Source of the DNA: CALHVX01 sp964640725
GTDB lineage: Bacteria > Pseudomonadota > Gammaproteobacteria > Pseudomonadales > Azotimanducaceae
DNA: 64,000 bases
Direction of reading: 5' to 3'
Assembly: GCA_964640725.1 (NCBI GenBank)
Contig: CAZXIJ010000004.1
Location: 124,001 to 188,000 of the forward strand
Under the pieces are notes generated by a model. It was not told the origin of the DNA. It saw only the letters and a program-made list of their open reading frames with translations, and ran no database searches. The position numbers were made by a program, and so were the translations under genes. This document shows positions 51,467 to 60,773 of this stretch, piece after piece (within the stretch, counting starts at the first letter, position 1; each line of letters opens with the position of its first letter).

Positions 51467-52264
51467 CTACCCGTTCACCCAGGACGGTGCGCGCTTTTCG
51501 AGGAACGCATTCACCCCTTCGCGCTGGTCCCTGGTATCGAACAGCCGCACAAACGATTCGCGCTCTGTCGCGTAAGCCGCGCCGATATCGCCGTGGCGCG
51601 CTTTCTGGATCAGCGCCTTGCAAGCCGCCACCGCCGGCGGGCTCTGCTTGCTGACGGCATCCGCCAGCTCCAGGGCTCGGCCCAGGGCCTGGCCGGCATC
51701 CACGATTTCCTGTACCAGAGAGATTTCCTGCGCGGTCTGCGCGTTGACGCGTTCGCCGCACAGGATCATGCGTTTGGCCCAACCCTCGCCCACAGTCCAG
51801 GCGAGATTCTGAGTGCCGCCTCCACAGGGCAACAGGCCAACGGTCGCTTCCGGCAGCGCCATCTGCGCGTGCGACTCCGCGATCGCGATGTCGCAGGCCA
51901 GCACACACTCCAGCCCACCGCCCATGGCATAGCCGTTGATCGCCGCGATCGTGACGCCGCGAAAATTTGAGAGCGTTTCGAAGGCCTGTCCAAAGTAGCC
52001 TGCCATGGAGGCTGCGACCCCCTTGTCGCCGTCAGCAAACAGCTTCAGGTCGGCACCGGCAGAGAAAAACTTTTCGCCGCTGCCGGTCACCACAATGGCG
52101 TAGATGTCTTTGCTCGCATCGGCGGCGCGCACCACGTCCACCAGGCCGCCCAGGCTGTCGGCATCCCAGGTGTTGGCCGGCGGGTTGTTGATGGTCACAA
52201 CGAGCGTGTTGCCTCGCTGGGACAGCGCGAGCTTGTCGGTGGGAGAGACCACGGAGTCGGACAT
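51467..52264 (-). CDS. Enoyl-CoA hydratase (probably methacrylyl-CoA hydratase)
   Basis: The 265-residue crotonase has FSAGADLKLFADGD (oxyanion-hole region), NGYAMGGGLECVLACDIAI and LPEATVGLLPCGGGTQNL, whose two glutamates match the catalytic pair of enoyl-CoA hydratases. Next to the HIBCH and mmsB genes it most likely hydrates methacrylyl-CoA in valine breakdown. Broad beta-oxidation use cannot be excluded. Three bases separate it from the HIBCH gene. Confidence 0.88.
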   Translation of the reverse strand: MSDSVVSPTDKLALSQRGNTLVVTINNPPANTWDADSLGGLVDVVRAADASKDIYAIVVTGSGEKFFSAGADLKLFADGDKGVAASMAGYFGQAFETLSNFRGVTIAAINGYAMGGGLECVLACDIAIAESHAQMALPEATVGLLPCGGGTQNLAWTVGEGWAKRMILCGERVNAQTAQEISLVQEIVDAGQALGRALELADAVSKQSPPAVAACKALIQKARHGDIGAAYATERESFVRLFDTRDQREGVNAFLEKRAPSWVNG

Positions 52265-52296
52265 CGCAGCAGGTTCCTTAAGCGCGAAAAGACGCC

Positions 52297-53010
52297 CTAT
52301 TCTACTGCAAACCAGTCAATCCCGTCGCCGCCGTGCGCCGCGATGTAGCGGTTTGCGGCAGAGAAATGGCCACAGCCAAAGAAGCCCCGATGGGCCGACA
52401 GGGGCGACGGGTGCGGGGCCTTGAGCACAAGGTGGCGTTCGCCGTCGAGCCGGGCGCCCTTCTTCTGCGCATAGGCCCCCCAAAGCATGAACACCAGATG
52501 CTCGCGAGCGTCGCTCAGCGCGTCGACGATCGCGTCCGTAAAAGGTTCCCAGCCCTGGCCCTGATGTGCCCCGGCCCGGCCTTGCTCCACGGTCAGCACG
52601 CTGTTCAGTAACAGCACGCCCTGCCGCGCCCAGGGCACCAGGCAGCTCACGTCCTTGCCGATCCGTGGGCCGCCATCGGTCCCGAGATCGTCATTGATCT
52701 CGGCAAAAATATTCACCAGGGACGGTGGTTGCCGCACGCCCGGCGGCACGGAAAAACTGAGCCCGTGGGCCTGGCCAGGCCCGTGATAGGGATCCTGCCC
52801 GATGATCACCACCCGAACCTGATCGAAGGGTGTCAGGTCGAGGGCCGCGAACATCTGCTTGCCCGGCGGATAGACCTCCCGGCCTTCGCGCTTCTGACGC
52901 AGCAGAAAGGCGCGCAGCTGCTTCATGTAGGGCGCCTCGAACTGCGACGCCAGCTGGGCTTTCCAGCCCGGCTCGAGGGCAACGCGGTCGGCAGCCGATG
53001 CGTCCGACAT
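52297..53010 (-). CDS. ung: Uracil-DNA glycosylase
   Basis: Ung removes uracil from DNA. The 237-residue family 1 enzyme has VVIIGQDPYHGPGQAHGLSF (catalytic D73), LLLNSVLTVEQG and the HPSPLSAHRGFFGCGHF loop that inserts into the minor groove. Length is normal. It follows lysS with five bases between stop and start. It is the last gene of the ffh-to-ung minus-strand string. Confidence 0.97.
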   Translation of the reverse strand: MSDASAADRVALEPGWKAQLASQFEAPYMKQLRAFLLRQKREGREVYPPGKQMFAALDLTPFDQVRVVIIGQDPYHGPGQAHGLSFSVPPGVRQPPSLVNIFAEINDDLGTDGGPRIGKDVSCLVPWARQGVLLLNSVLTVEQGRAGAHQGQGWEPFTDAIVDALSDAREHLVFMLWGAYAQKKGARLDGERHLVLKAPHPSPLSAHRGFFGCGHFSAANRYIAAHGGDGIDWFAVE

Positions 53011-53015
53011 GGCGC

Positions 53016-54548
53016 TCAGGCGCCTGCCGCGCCGTCTGCCTCGACGGCTTGCGGGCGCATCAGCGGAAACAGCAGAACATCGCGAATGGAGCTGGCACCA
53101 GTCAGCAGCATCACCAACCGGTCAATGCCGATACCCTCGCCGGCCGTGGGCGGCAAGCCGTACTCCAGCGCCCGTACGTAGTCGTGATCGAAATGCATGG
53201 CCTCGTCATCGCCCGCATCCTTGGCCGCGACCTGCGCGGCAAAGCGCTCTGCCTGGTCCAGCGGGTCATTGAGCTCCGAAAAGCCATTGGCAATCTCCCG
53301 ACCGCCCACGAACAGCTCGAACCGGTCCGTGACCGCCGGGTTGTCATCGTTGCGGCGCGCCAGCGGCGACACTTCCGCAGGATATTCGGTGATAAAGGTG
53401 GGCATGATCAGCTGCTCTTCGACGCGCAGCTCAAACAGTTCGGTCAACAGCTTGCCTGGCCCCCAATCATCGCCCACCGCGACATTCGCCGCGCGCAGCG
53501 CATCGCGCATGCGATCCGCATCGCCAATGTCGCTCTCGGACCAGCCGCCAAACCGCACCAGAGACTCGGCCATGGTCAAGCGCTCGAAGGGCGCCGCCAG
53601 ATCGATGGCCTGATCGCCGACCGTCACGGGCTTGCCGTCCAGCACTGCGGTGCTCAGGCGGGCAAACAGGGCTTCCGTCAGATCCATCAAGTCCCGGTAG
53701 TCCGCGTAGGCCTGGTAGAACTCGAGCATCGTGAACTCAGGATTGTGCCGGGTCGACAGGCCTTCGTTGCGGAAGTTGCGGTTGATCTCAAAGACCCGTT
53801 CCATGCCGCCCACGACAAGGCGCTTCAGGTACAGCTCCGGCGCAACCCGCAGGTACAGCGGCATGTCCAGCGCGTTGTGGTGGGTCGTGAACGGCCGGGC
53901 CGTGGCGCCGCCCGGGATCGAGTGCATCATGGGCGTCTCGACTTCCAGAAAGTCGCGCTCGATAAAGAACTGCCGGACCGTTTCGACGATCCGGGTGCGC
54001 ATCTGGAACAGCGCGCGAGTCTCGTCGTTCGTCATCAGGTCAACATAGCGCTGCCGGTAGCGCTGTTCGGTATCGGTCAGGCCGTGATACTTGTCGGGCA
54101 GCGGGCGCAAGGTCTTGTTCAGCAGCGAAAACTCGCTGGCGGCAACGGTCAGCTCGCCCTTGTTGGTGCGCATGAGCGTGCCCTTCACGGCCACGATGTC
54201 GCCAATGTCGCACCAGCTGGTAAAGGCGGCATAGGCGGCCTCCAGGGCGTCCTTGCGCAGGTAGCACTGAATCGTGCCGCTGCGGTCCGCCAGGGTCACA
54301 AAGCTGGCCTTGCCCATCACCCGCCGCAGCATGACGCGCCCGGCCACGGCGACCTCGATACTCTGCGCTTCCAGCTCCGCTTTGTCGGCCTGCGCATGCT
54401 CGTCATGCAGCGCGGCCGCCAGGTGCGAGCGGCGAAACTGATTGCCGTAGGGGGCGCCGCTCGCTTTCCAGGCATCCAGTTTGGCGCGCCGGACCGCGAG
54501 CAGATCATCCGTATCCTGCGTTTCGGGGCTATCGGCGTCTTGGCTCAT
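53016..54548 (-). CDS. lysS: Lysyl-tRNA synthetase, class II
   Basis: LysS charges tRNA-Lys. The 510-residue protein has the OB-fold anticodon domain (IEVAVAGRVMLRRVMGKASF), motif 1 (VRQFFIERDFLEVETPMMHS), motif 2 (RVFEINRNFRNEGLSTRHNP) and motif 3 (GIGIDRLVMLLTGASSIRDV). ATG 54548 matches the family start. The longer frame to 54683 shadows prfB. recJ-prfB-lysS is conserved with E. coli. Confidence 0.97.
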   Translation of the reverse strand: MSQDADSPETQDTDDLLAVRRAKLDAWKASGAPYGNQFRRSHLAAALHDEHAQADKAELEAQSIEVAVAGRVMLRRVMGKASFVTLADRSGTIQCYLRKDALEAAYAAFTSWCDIGDIVAVKGTLMRTNKGELTVAASEFSLLNKTLRPLPDKYHGLTDTEQRYRQRYVDLMTNDETRALFQMRTRIVETVRQFFIERDFLEVETPMMHSIPGGATARPFTTHHNALDMPLYLRVAPELYLKRLVVGGMERVFEINRNFRNEGLSTRHNPEFTMLEFYQAYADYRDLMDLTEALFARLSTAVLDGKPVTVGDQAIDLAAPFERLTMAESLVRFGGWSESDIGDADRMRDALRAANVAVGDDWGPGKLLTELFELRVEEQLIMPTFITEYPAEVSPLARRNDDNPAVTDRFELFVGGREIANGFSELNDPLDQAERFAAQVAAKDAGDDEAMHFDHDYVRALEYGLPPTAGEGIGIDRLVMLLTGASSIRDVLLFPLMRPQAVEADGAAGA

Positions 54549-54600
54549 GGGTTCTCGCGCTTTGCTGGTTGAAGGAACAGAAACAGAGGCGCTGACGCGC

Positions 54601-55699
54601 CTACAGGCCGGCCTTGAGGCTGGCTTCGACAAAATCGTCCAGATCGCCGTCGAGCACGCTGCCCGGATCGCTGCGCTCGACATTGGTGCGCAGATCCTTG
54701 ATGCGTGACTGGTCCAGCACGTAGGAGCGGATCTGGCTGCCCCAGCCGATGTCGGCTTTGGCGTCTTCGATCACCTGCTGCTCGGCGCGGCGCTTCTGCA
54801 GCTCCAGCTCGTACAGCTTGGCCCGCAGCTGCTTGTAGGCCTTGTCCTTGTTCTGGTGCTGGGATCGCTCGCTCTGACACTGCACCACTGTGTTGGTGGG
54901 CTGGTGCGTTAAGCGCACCGCCGAGTCGGTCCGGTTCACATGCTGCCCACCCGCGCCGCTGGCGCGGTAGGTGTCTACGCGAACGTCGGACGGGTTGATG
55001 TCAATCTCGATGTCGTCGTCGATCTCCGGGGCGATGAAGACCGACGCAAAAGAGGTGTGCCGCCGATTGCCGGAATCGAAGGGCGATTTGCGCACCAGGC
55101 GGTGCACGCCGGTTTCTGTGCGCAGCCAGCCATAGGCGAAGTCGCCGGTGACGTGTACCGCGGCGCTCTTGATGCCGGCTACGTCACCTTCAGAAACCTC
55201 GGTCACTTCGGTGCTGAAGCCGCGTTTCTCGGCCCACTTCAGATACATGCGCAGCAGCATCTCGGCCCAGTCCTGGGCCTCCGTGCCGCCGCTGCCAGCC
55301 TGAATGTCGAGGTAGGCGCCGTTCTCGTCGAGGTCGCCCTGAAACATGCGACGGAACTCAAGCTTGGCGAGGTCTGCATCGAGCGCCGCGAGTTCCGCAG
55401 CAATGTCGTCCAGACTCTGCTGGTCGTCTTCCTCTGCCGCCAGATCCGCAAGCTCGCCCAGGTCGGCCAGAGACTCGGTATTTTTGGTCAGCGTGCTGAC
55501 CAGCAGATCCAGGCTGGCCCGCTCTTTACCGAGCGCCTGGGCTCGGTCCTGATCGTCCCATACCGCCGGGTCGGCGAGCTCGCGCTCTACCTCTTCGAGC
55601 CGTTCGCGGCGAGCATCGAAGTCAAAGATACCCCCGAAGGTCGTCATCACGACTCGACAGGTCTTTGATCTGTTCGCGGATAGAGGTGATTTCGGCCAT
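54601..55699 (-). CDS. prfB: Peptide chain release factor 2, with programmed +1 frameshift
   Basis: RF2 reads UGA and UAA and releases the peptide. Translation starts at ATG 55699 (MAEITSIREQIKDLSSRDDD), runs 25 codons to LRGYL and meets an in-frame TGA at 55624-55622. A +1 shift there continues as DFDARRERLEEVERELADP. The total is 365 residues, the same as E. coli, with the TGA at the same codon 26. The GGQ motif lies in SGAGGQHVNRTDSAV. The SPF anticodon motif is present in RLVRKSPFDSGNRR. Confidence 0.96.
55621..55639 (-). promoter_or_regulatory. RF2 programmed +1 frameshift site
   Basis: CTTCGGGGGTATCTTTGAC on the minus strand contains the slippery CTT followed by TGA C, with a Shine-Dalgarno-like GGGGG three bases before CTT. 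It differs from the E. coli site mainly by C instead of A before the G-run. Low RF2 would favour the shift, giving autoregulation. Confidence 0.93.
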
Positions 55700-55736
55700 G
55701 AGTCGGTGCTGTGCCCGGCTGTAAAGGGCGCGAATT

Positions 55737-57506
55737 CTAGCCGAGGGGGGCCACATGCTCCACCACCAGCTGGAGCGTCGAGCGAGCGCGGTAGCGATTT
55801 TCTTCCAGCCGAAACACCGCTCGGACGCGCTTGACGGACACCGGCGGTGTCCGGAAGGCGATGGCGTCGAACAGCTGCCCCTCGCAGCCGAGGGTCATCT
55901 TGAGGTGGGTCTCGCCAACGACTCGCTCGCTGACCAGGTCGAAGTCGCCGTAAAAACAAGGCTCCGGAAACTGCTGGCCCCAGGGCCCCCCGGCTGCCAG
56001 CGCCTGGGCCAGCGCCATGGTCATGTCCGCGGCTGGCAGCGCGCCGTCGGTGACGAAGGTGCGGGCCAGCGCCGTGGCCGGGAGCTTCTCGGCCACAGCC
56101 TGCTCGAAGATTCGCGCGAACTGCGGGAAGTGGATCTCGCCAATGCTCAGCCCGGCCGCCATGGCGTGCCCGCCAAACTTGCGGATCAGCCCCGGATAGC
56201 GAGTCGCGATGCTGTCCAGCAAATCGCGGATATGCACGCCGGGCACAGAACGGGCAGACCCCTTCAGCTCTCCGGGCGCCGCATCGCCGGCGACGGCGAA
56301 GGCGATGATCGGCCGCGCCAGCTTGTCCTTGAGCCGGCCGGCAACAAGTCCCACCACGCCCTGATGCCATTGCGGGTCGAACACCGCCAAGCCCCGGGGC
56401 TGTTCCGCCGCCGCTGCCGAGGCCTGGAGCTCGGCTTGCCGCAGCGCCTGGGCCGCGTGCAGCTCCGCTTCGGCAACCATCTCGGCTTCCAGCTCCCGCC
56501 GCATCTGGTTCAGCTCGTTCAGCGCTTTCGCCAGGCGCCGAGCCTCATCGACATCGTCGGCCAGCAGGCACCGGATACCGATCGTCATGTCATCCAGGCG
56601 TCCGGCTGCGTTCAGCCGCGGGCCCAGGGCAAAGCCAAGGTCCTGGGCACTGAGCGTCTCCAGGTCGCGCTTGGCGAACTCCAGCATGGCTTTCAGCCCT
56701 TCGCAGCAGGCCCCGGCGCGCATGCGCCGCAACCCCTGAGCCACCAGAATGCGGTTATTGCGGTCCAGCGGCACGACATCGGCCACCGTGCCCAGCGCCA
56801 CCAGGTCCAGATAGCGCGCCAGGTTGGGCGCCGCATGCCCCTCGAACCAGCCTTGCGCCTGCAGCACCGCCCGGGTCGCGCCGAGCACGTAGTAGATCAC
56901 CCCGACCCCGGCCAGGGCCCGGGACCCGAAGGTGGCTTCGGGCAGCACGGGGTTGACCAGGGCACAGGCATCCGGCCGTTCGGCCCCGGGCAGGTGGTGG
57001 TCGGTCACGATCACCTCCATGCCCAGCGCGTTGGCCCGCGCAACGCCTTCGATGCTGGCCACGCCGTTGTCGACGGTGACCAGCAGGTCCGGGACTTGCG
57101 CAGCAGCCAGCTCGACAATCTCCGGTGACAGGCCGTAGCCGTACTCGAACCGGTTCGGCACCAGGAAGGAAATGTGTTCAGCCCGAAAGTCGCGCAGCAC
57201 GCGCATGGCCAGCGCGACGGACGTCGCTCCGTCGGCGTCAAAGTCGCCCACCAGCAAAATCTTCTGCTGTTCCCGCACGGCCCGGGCCAGCCGCTGCGCC
57301 GCGCGATCGATGTCCGGAAGCTCTGCCGGCTTGAGGAGCTGGCCCAGGGACAGGTCCCGGGCCAGCGCCGGTGCTTCACCGCGCGCTTCGTAGATCTGCT
57401 GCAGCCGGGTCTCCGGCGACATGGAAGCTGCTGCCGCCAGCGCCTCGGGCACCGTCTCCGGGGCGCCAGCCGGCCGACGCTGAAGAATGACCGCGGCGGT
57501 CGTCAT
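55737..57506 (-). CDS. recJ: Single-stranded-DNA-specific 5'-3' exonuclease RecJ
   Basis: RecJ resects 5' ends in RecFOR recombination and mismatch repair. The 589-residue DHH-family protein has LLVGDFDADGATSVALAM with D88, D90 and D92, VTVDNGVASIEG, IVTDHHLPG (the DHH motif), LGPRLNAAGRLDDM and the DHHA1 domain with KFGGHAMAAGLSI. Length is close to E. coli (577). It starts at ATG 57506, 18 bases after hom. Confidence 0.97.
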   Translation of the reverse strand: MTTAAVILQRRPAGAPETVPEALAAAASMSPETRLQQIYEARGEAPALARDLSLGQLLKPAELPDIDRAAQRLARAVREQQKILLVGDFDADGATSVALAMRVLRDFRAEHISFLVPNRFEYGYGLSPEIVELAAAQVPDLLVTVDNGVASIEGVARANALGMEVIVTDHHLPGAERPDACALVNPVLPEATFGSRALAGVGVIYYVLGATRAVLQAQGWFEGHAAPNLARYLDLVALGTVADVVPLDRNNRILVAQGLRRMRAGACCEGLKAMLEFAKRDLETLSAQDLGFALGPRLNAAGRLDDMTIGIRCLLADDVDEARRLAKALNELNQMRRELEAEMVAEAELHAAQALRQAELQASAAAAEQPRGLAVFDPQWHQGVVGLVAGRLKDKLARPIIAFAVAGDAAPGELKGSARSVPGVHIRDLLDSIATRYPGLIRKFGGHAMAAGLSIGEIHFPQFARIFEQAVAEKLPATALARTFVTDGALPAADMTMALAQALAAGGPWGQQFPEPCFYGDFDLVSERVVGETHLKMTLGCEGQLFDAIAFRTPPVSVKRVRAVFRLEENRYRARSTLQLVVEHVAPLG

Positions 57507-57524
57507 GAGCGCAGGCGCCGGCAG

Positions 57525-58898
57525 TCAGGCGGCGTCAAGGCTTTCCACCCGGATCACGCGCACCGCGCCGACCACTGCCGGTAGCGTCGACAGCTTGGCC
57601 ACGGCCCGCCGCAGCTCGCGCTCCTGGACCGCCTGGGTGATCAGCACCACCGGCACCTGCGGTGGCCCGGCCGCGCGGCTGACCGCCTGCTCACGCTGAA
57701 TGACCGACTCGATACTGATATCAAACTCTCCGAGTACCGTCGCGACGGTGGCGAAAACGCCCGGCTCGTCCAGGCAGGAGAGCCGCAGGTAGTAGCCGCA
57801 GCGCGCTGCATCAATCCCGACCGGCGGCAGGTTGGCGGTCACGCAGCGCGGCGGCAAACAGTCCCGGGCAATCGCAACGATGTCCGCCACTACGGCTGAG
57901 GCGGTGGGCAGCTTGCCGGCGCCAGGACCGACGAAGGCCGTCACGCCGGCCGCGTCGCCGCCGACGACCACGGCGTTGGTCACGCCGTCGGTCTGCGCCA
58001 GCAACGACGTCCGCGGCAGCAGCGCCGGATGGACCCGGGCATCGATGCCGTGCGGGAGCCGCCGGGCCAGGCCCACGTGCTTGATCACATAACCCAGACG
58101 TTCGGCGTATTCGATGTCCTCAGGAGCGATCGCCTCAATGCCCTCCACGGGCAGATCGCGAAAAGCAAAGTCGGTGTCGAAGGCCAGCCCGGCAAGGATC
58201 GCCAGCTTGTGCGCCGCGTCGATACCGCCGACGTCAAAGGTCGGGTCGGCCTCGGCGTAGCCCAGCGCCTGCGCTTCAGCCAGGGCCTGCTCGAAGGTCT
58301 GACCGCCCTGTGCCATGGCGGTGAGGATGTAGTTCGATGTGCCGTTGATGATGCCGGCCAGCCAATCGATGGTGTTGGCGCTGAGGCCGGCGGTCAGCGC
58401 GTTCAGCACCGGAATGCCGCCAGCCACTGCCGCTTCGTAAGCCAGACGTACCTCGTGCTGGCGTGCCAACGCTTCCAGCGCTTTGCCGTGCTCGGCAATC
58501 AGCGCCTTGTTGGCCGTGACGACCGGCTTGCCGTTCGCCAGCGCAGCGGCGACCAGGCCCCGGGCAGGCTCGATCCCGCCAATGCACTCGACCACCAGAT
58601 CGAGTTCCGGGTCCGCGACCAGAGCCTCTAAATCATCGCTGAACGCGGCCCCGTGCAGCTGGGCATCATCGCGCAGCCGGCGGCTGGCCACCGCTGTGCA
58701 CTGCACCGGGTGGCCCGTTCGCGCAGCGAGCAGGCCTGCGTTTGCGTTCAGGATATCGAGCACGCCCTGCGCCACCGTGCCGAGGCCGAGCACGCCCACC
58801 CGCAGGGGCTGCGCGTCAGCGCTGGATGGGTCCGCTGACCGGGAATTCGACTGAGACTGGGCCAAGATACGCGCGCCTGCTGATGCACAGCCGCGCAA
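57525..58898 (-). CDS. hom: Homoserine dehydrogenase
   Basis: Hom reduces aspartate semialdehyde to homoserine for threonine and methionine synthesis. The monofunctional protein of up to 457 residues has RVGVLGLGTVAQGVLDIL (NAD(P) binding), VVTANKALIAEHG, the catalytic block AGGIPVLNALTAGLSANTID, GIINGTSNYILTAM and GYAEADPTFDVGGIDAAHKL. A C-terminal ACT domain (YYLRLSCLDEPGVFATVATV) suggests threonine feedback. The start is uncertain: TTG 58898 or TTG 58865 are the only options before the conserved part, neither with a good Shine-Dalgarno. thrC, often next in Pseudomonas, is absent. Confidence 0.93.
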   Translation of the reverse strand: MRGCASAGARILAQSQSNSRSADPSSADAQPLRVGVLGLGTVAQGVLDILNANAGLLAARTGHPVQCTAVASRRLRDDAQLHGAAFSDDLEALVADPELDLVVECIGGIEPARGLVAAALANGKPVVTANKALIAEHGKALEALARQHEVRLAYEAAVAGGIPVLNALTAGLSANTIDWLAGIINGTSNYILTAMAQGGQTFEQALAEAQALGYAEADPTFDVGGIDAAHKLAILAGLAFDTDFAFRDLPVEGIEAIAPEDIEYAERLGYVIKHVGLARRLPHGIDARVHPALLPRTSLLAQTDGVTNAVVVGGDAAGVTAFVGPGAGKLPTASAVVADIVAIARDCLPPRCVTANLPPVGIDAARCGYYLRLSCLDEPGVFATVATVLGEFDISIESVIQREQAVSRAAGPPQVPVVLITQAVQERELRRAVAKLSTLPAVVGAVRVIRVESLDAA

Positions 58899-58919
58899 GG
58901 TACCACGGTCCAGCCGGTT

Positions 58920-59750
58920 TCAGATGCCCATGGTGGCAGCCAGCTGATCGGCGGGCATGTAGCCCGGCAGCAGCGTGCCGTCTTCGAGGACAATAGCCGG
59001 CGTGCCGCTGATCCCCAGCTGGCGTCCGAGGCCGTACTGGTCGGCCACCGGGTTGGCGCAGGTCCGGTCTGCGACGGCCTGCCCGGCCTTGAGCCGGGTC
59101 AACGCATCCTGCCGATCATCGGCACACCAGGCCGAAACGATCTTGTCATAGGACTTGGAGCCGACCCCGGCGCGCGGGTAGGCCAGGTAACGCACCTCGA
59201 TCCCTTTGGCGTTGAGGGCCGGGACCTCCTGATGGAGCTTGCGGCAGTAGCCGCAATCAACGTCCGTAAACACGTACAGCGCGGCTTTCGCTTTGCCTTC
59301 CGGGCTGAAGTTGACCGTATCCTTGGTATCAATGGTCGCGATCAGGCTGCGGCGCTTGCCGGAGCGGCCGACTTCGGTCAGGTTGACCAGATCGTTTCCT
59401 TCCAGGTTGAACAGGTCGCCGCCGAGCAGGTAGCGGCCATCGGTCGTGCCGTAGTATGTCGATCCGTCAGAAAGGTTCAGGGCCACCAGGCCAGCGACCG
59501 GCGTCTCTGTCACGGACTCGATGGGCAAACCCGGCCGCAAGGCCGCCAGCCGTGCGACGATCTTCTCGCCGCCTTTGGCCTCTATCTTGGGCGCCCCTGC
59601 CGGCGCTTCGTCCGCTGCTCGCAGGCCCCCGCTGTAAGCGGCGCTGAGCGCCGCGAGAACGACGGCAACGGCCAGCAGGCTCAGCCGGCGGGAAGACAGC
59701 AGGCGGCTGAATGGGCCGCGGCGCGGCGCGGCAAAGACTGACTGGTTCAT
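58920..59750 (-). CDS. dsbC: Thiol:disulfide interchange protein DsbC
   Basis: DsbC is the dimeric periplasmic disulfide isomerase. The 276-residue product has an N-terminal signal or anchor segment (LSLLAVAVVLAALSAAYSGG), the dimerisation domain, and the thioredoxin domain with VFTDVDCGYCRKLHQEV (active-site C166 and C169), the second cysteine pair in AWCADD and RTCANP, and GISGTPAIVLEDG with the cis-Pro. GAGG six bases upstream supports ATG 59750 over one at 59768. It sits between xerD and hom. Confidence 0.95.
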   Translation of the reverse strand: MNQSVFAAPRRGPFSRLLSSRRLSLLAVAVVLAALSAAYSGGLRAADEAPAGAPKIEAKGGEKIVARLAALRPGLPIESVTETPVAGLVALNLSDGSTYYGTTDGRYLLGGDLFNLEGNDLVNLTEVGRSGKRRSLIATIDTKDTVNFSPEGKAKAALYVFTDVDCGYCRKLHQEVPALNAKGIEVRYLAYPRAGVGSKSYDKIVSAWCADDRQDALTRLKAGQAVADRTCANPVADQYGLGRQLGISGTPAIVLEDGTLLPGYMPADQLAATMGI

Positions 59751-59858
59751 GAACGGCCTCAATTGCATGGCGTCAGTGCGGCAGCTTACCGCACTGTCCG
59801 TAGATTCTGACCGCGCTGCCCGCCGGGAATTCCCGGGGCGCGCGGAAAATGAGAAGCC

Positions 59859-60743
59859 CTAGCCCCGGGGATGGTGTTTTTCGTGAACATCCTTCAACCG
59901 CAGCTGGGCCACATGAGTATAGATCTGCGTGGTCGAAAGGTCGGCGTGACCAAGCATCAGCTGGACCGCCCGAAGGTCAGCGCCGTGATTGACCAGGTGC
60001 GTCGCAAAGGCATGCCGCAGCACATGCGGCGACACCGGTGCCGCTATGCCGGCCTGCGCCGCGTACTTGCGAATGGCGTGCCAGAAGGTCTGCCGGGTCA
60101 TGGCACGCCCGCGATTGCTTGGGAACAGCGCGGCGCTGTGCCCCGCCGCCCCGGGGACCGCGCCCCGCTCTGCCTGATAGCGTTCCAGCCAGGCCACCGC
60201 CTGCTCGCCCAGGGGTACAAGCCGCTCTTTGCCGCCTTTGCCGATGACCCGGACCACCCCCTGGCGCAGGTTCACCGCCGACGGCGTGAGGGCAACCAGC
60301 TCAGAAACCCGCAACCCTGTTGCATATAACAGCTCCAGCATGGTGCGGTCGCGCAGACCCATCAACGTTTCTGTATCCGGTGCGGCAAGCAGCCGGTCGA
60401 CGTCCTGCTCGGACAGGATCTTGGGGAGGGGCCGGCCCAGACGCGGGGAGCGCAGGCCAGCAGAGGGGTCTTCGGCCAGACGACCGGCAGCCACGGCTTG
60501 CCGGTAAAAGCGGCGCACACTGGACAGCCAGCGCGCGGCGCTCCGCGCCTGCATGCCAGCGTCAAAGCAAGCTGCCAGGGCGGTCTGCAGATCAGCCGGT
60601 GTTGCGCTGACGAGCGGCGCGGCCAGCAGTCGGCGAAGCATGGTGAGATCGCGGCGATAAGCCGCGAGGGTATTGTCGCTGAGCCCGGCTTCCAGCCACA
60701 GCTCGTCCAGAAACCGGGCGATTTCCGGGTCCGTATCAGCCAT
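59859..60743 (-). CDS. xerD: Site-specific tyrosine recombinase XerD
   Basis: XerD, with XerC, resolves chromosome dimers at dif. The 294-residue protein has the SAM-like N-terminal domain (NTLAAYRRDLTMLRRLLA) and the catalytic set R145 (ATGLRVSELV), K172 (GKGGKERLVPLG), H240 and R243 (SPHVLRHAFATHLVNHGADL), H266 and Y275 (MLGHADLSTTQIYTHV). XerD rather than XerC is supported by the xerD-dsbC linkage and the DVHEKHHPRG end, which is the XerD C-terminus. Confidence 0.96.
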   Translation of the reverse strand: MADTDPEIARFLDELWLEAGLSDNTLAAYRRDLTMLRRLLAAPLVSATPADLQTALAACFDAGMQARSAARWLSSVRRFYRQAVAAGRLAEDPSAGLRSPRLGRPLPKILSEQDVDRLLAAPDTETLMGLRDRTMLELLYATGLRVSELVALTPSAVNLRQGVVRVIGKGGKERLVPLGEQAVAWLERYQAERGAVPGAAGHSAALFPSNRGRAMTRQTFWHAIRKYAAQAGIAAPVSPHVLRHAFATHLVNHGADLRAVQLMLGHADLSTTQIYTHVAQLRLKDVHEKHHPRG

Positions 60744-60773
60744 CGCCGGGCCGAGGGCGGCCCGCCATCAGGG

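Noticed and set aside
55700..56370. N-terminal extension of prfB to 56370
   Set aside because: This frame overlaps recJ and ignores the real 25-codon first part before the frameshift.
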